Shown here: positions 62,408 through 64,000 of the stretch, one piece after another
Numbering within the stretch: the first letter of the stretch is position 1
Layout: each line of letters starts with the position of its first letter
NCBI GenBank assembly: GCA_905147135.1
Contig: LR990060.1
Location: 3,116,001 to 3,180,000 of the forward strand
Length of the DNA stretch: 64,000 nucleotides
DNA from: Blastobasis lacticolella
Lineage: Eukaryota; Arthropoda; Insecta; Lepidoptera; Blastobasidae
Reading direction: 5' to 3'
The notes under the pieces: model-generated
What the model was told of the DNA's origin: nothing
Databases searched by the model: none
The model's input: the letters and a program-made list of their open reading frames with translations, nothing else
Program-made: the position numbers and the translations under genes

Positions 62408-63236
62408 TAGGGATGTTACGGAGCTTCGACTCCGACTCCGATAAGTCGGAGCTTCCGATTGATCTTACACCTCCGGTTCCGACTTCGGTTCCGATACTTT
62501 TAAATCGGAGGTTTTAATCGGAGGTCGAACCATAGCAGATAGCGGCGGCGGCGACGCGCGGCGGCTGCGGTCAACGTGTACGAACTGTACGAACAGGTTA
62601 ATGCATGTCGTTGGAAAAGCACGCGTTCTGTCATCGATTAATATTTCACTTATTGTTACGCAATACGGATGGTTTGTTTTGTTTTGTGCGGTGTGTCAAT
62701 TAAAGTTATCCGTTTTTGATATGGAACTAATGGAAAGTGAATGGAAATAAAAAATTCCAATCCCTTAAACCGATTGTCCTCCAATATTTATCGTGTCCAC
62801 CAGGTTCAGTAGCAAGCGAACAACTTTTTAGTGGTACTCGCCTAATCTATGATCAGTTAAGAAATAGATTGGACGGAGACAAAGCTGCAAAGCTGTTGTT
62901 TATTAAATATAATTTGCTACTTCTGGAGTCAATTAATTTGATTTAATTTGCTAACTGTCATAAAAATGTGTTTATTTTTATTTGTGTCACCTATATGATA
63001 TAGGTTTATTACTTTTTAATTGAAATTAAAGAGGCTGATTGATTAATGTATTTACTATTTTATTTTATTGCCTGCCCTTAACACATCTTTCTTCACCGTA
63101 CTATCTCCAACTCCGCCTCCGACTCCGATTCCGCTTCCGATTCCGGTTCCGACTCCGGTTCCGACTCCGAAAAACCAAATTTAGAAACTCCGACTCCGAC
63201 TTCGGTTCCGATAAAACCACCTCCGTAACATCCCTA
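62408..63236 (+). mobile_element. Non-autonomous hAT element, copy 2
   Basis: TAGGGATGTTACGGAG ends, 8-bp duplication TTACACAT (62400-62407, 63237-63244), TCCGACTCCGAT-type hexamer arrays at both tips. Opposite orientation to 41701-42515. Confidence 0.9.
62737..62946 (+). pseudogene. hAT transposase C-terminal dimerisation relic
   Basis: LSCPPGSVASEQLFSGTRLI then YDQLRNRLDGDKAAKLLFIK, the conserved hAT C-terminal block (S..SE..FS....I....RNRL....A..LLF). The main transposase is deleted; the same breakpoint occurs in the copy at 41701. Confidence 0.75.
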
Positions 63237-63244
63237 TTACACAT

Positions 63245-64000
63245 TACTCTTTAAAGACGCCTTTCGTACGAACCGTGGCAACCTGTCGTGACCAATGTCA
63301 TCGTCCCGAGTTCTATCTGCCGGCACAATGCCTGCTATTATGCGCTATAATCTTAACGCGTCGAGTAATGTGTCGCCTACGTTTAGTGACTTTCTACCGC
63401 TGATGGGATGTGTAGTTTTTGCTGGTTTTACGGTGCGTTGTTTTGAGTTTGGTTTAATTGGGAGAATTTTGCTTTGCCAGGTGACAGGCCGAGAGAGAGA
63501 GATGAGAATTATGTATTTTCTTTTAAAGATGTAGGGATTTAGTCTTGAGTTTTTGGCCCTAAACTTACTTGTTAGGAATCGTTTGAAGAATTTTTTTTTG
63601 TTATTATTTAGGCATTTGTGCGCCATATCGCCTGTTCTGACGACGCGGTCGAGGAATAGGCCGGATTTACAACATTCCCTTTAACTCAAGCATCAGTTTG
63701 AGCGGAATATTTACAAGCCGGTATAGTCCATCGCATTGTTACTCACCCACCACAAACCGAGATTGCGGTCAACCTATTAAAACGAAAAATAAAAAACAGC
63801 ATCTTCATAGCTTCTCACGACCACATCCCTCGACATGTCTATCCGACATAATGAGAGCTATCAGCGACAGCTTGAAAAGTGTCGGCATCGCTCTCGTTCA
63901 ACACGGTAGAGGGCAAACCGTGATTAGGTACAGACCTTCGCCGGGGCGGTTATTAGGCTGTATGTGCTCTAAATAGGAAGGTGGAGAGTGGAGCATTTGT
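63245..64000. other. Unassigned
   Basis: Overlapping frames at 63295-63626 and 63698-63976 with no recognised domain; no repeat match seen within the window. Confidence 0.3.

Noticed and set aside
63039..63254. Arginine/leucine/phenylalanine-rich open frame
   Set aside because: It is the hexamer array at the tip of the hAT element read as protein.

Overview
The window looks like animal nuclear DNA and most likely comes from a moth or butterfly. Its one recognisable host gene is split by introns with GT-AG borders. The repeats fit Lepidoptera: a tRNA-derived SINE, Helitron-like 3' ends finishing in CTAG, RTE-type and jockey-type LINE ends, and many inverted-repeat elements. The species cannot be named from this sequence.

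Layout. From 959 to 12569, on the minus strand, lie the first eight coding exons of the DNA-repair ATPase subunit SMC5. They encode about 456 residues: Walker A, the first coiled-coil arm and the start of the hinge. The rest of the gene lies beyond the left edge, and its introns are full of repeats. From 14589 to 18432 (minus) is a complete Ty3/gypsy retrotransposon with identical 138-bp LTRs, a 5-bp target duplication and one open gag-pol frame; its leader suggests self-primed reverse transcription. A possible first coding exon of another gene sits at 19962-20039 (plus). From 20 to 40 kb the sequence is almost all dispersed repeat remnants, a (CA)n tract and a 5S rRNA-like relic. From 40.7 to 45.6 kb is a LINE whose two frames overlap at an A AAA AAC heptamer; a non-autonomous hAT element with an exact 8-bp duplication splits its endonuclease. 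From 46 to 56 kb there are more LINE, SINE and MITE copies, including a three-deep nest at 48 kb. From 57.4 to 61.3 kb a dispersed repeat holds a 3.6-kb hAT-like element, which holds a 2.5-kb Foldback-like element with 9-bp duplications, long inverted arms made of tandem units and a coding scrap in its loop. A second copy of the hAT element from the LINE lies at 62408-63236.

What ties the window together. Nothing here forms a pathway or operon. SMC5 is the only assignable host function; the rest is a dense, layered record of transposition in which insertion order can be read from the duplications. At least five unrelated repeat families (K, F, O, the tRNA-Gly SINE and one unclassified copy) carry a core of the type TAGATGGCGCT, which resembles the CTCF insulator motif. 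That pattern, the self-priming leader and the Foldback nest are the observations most worth following.
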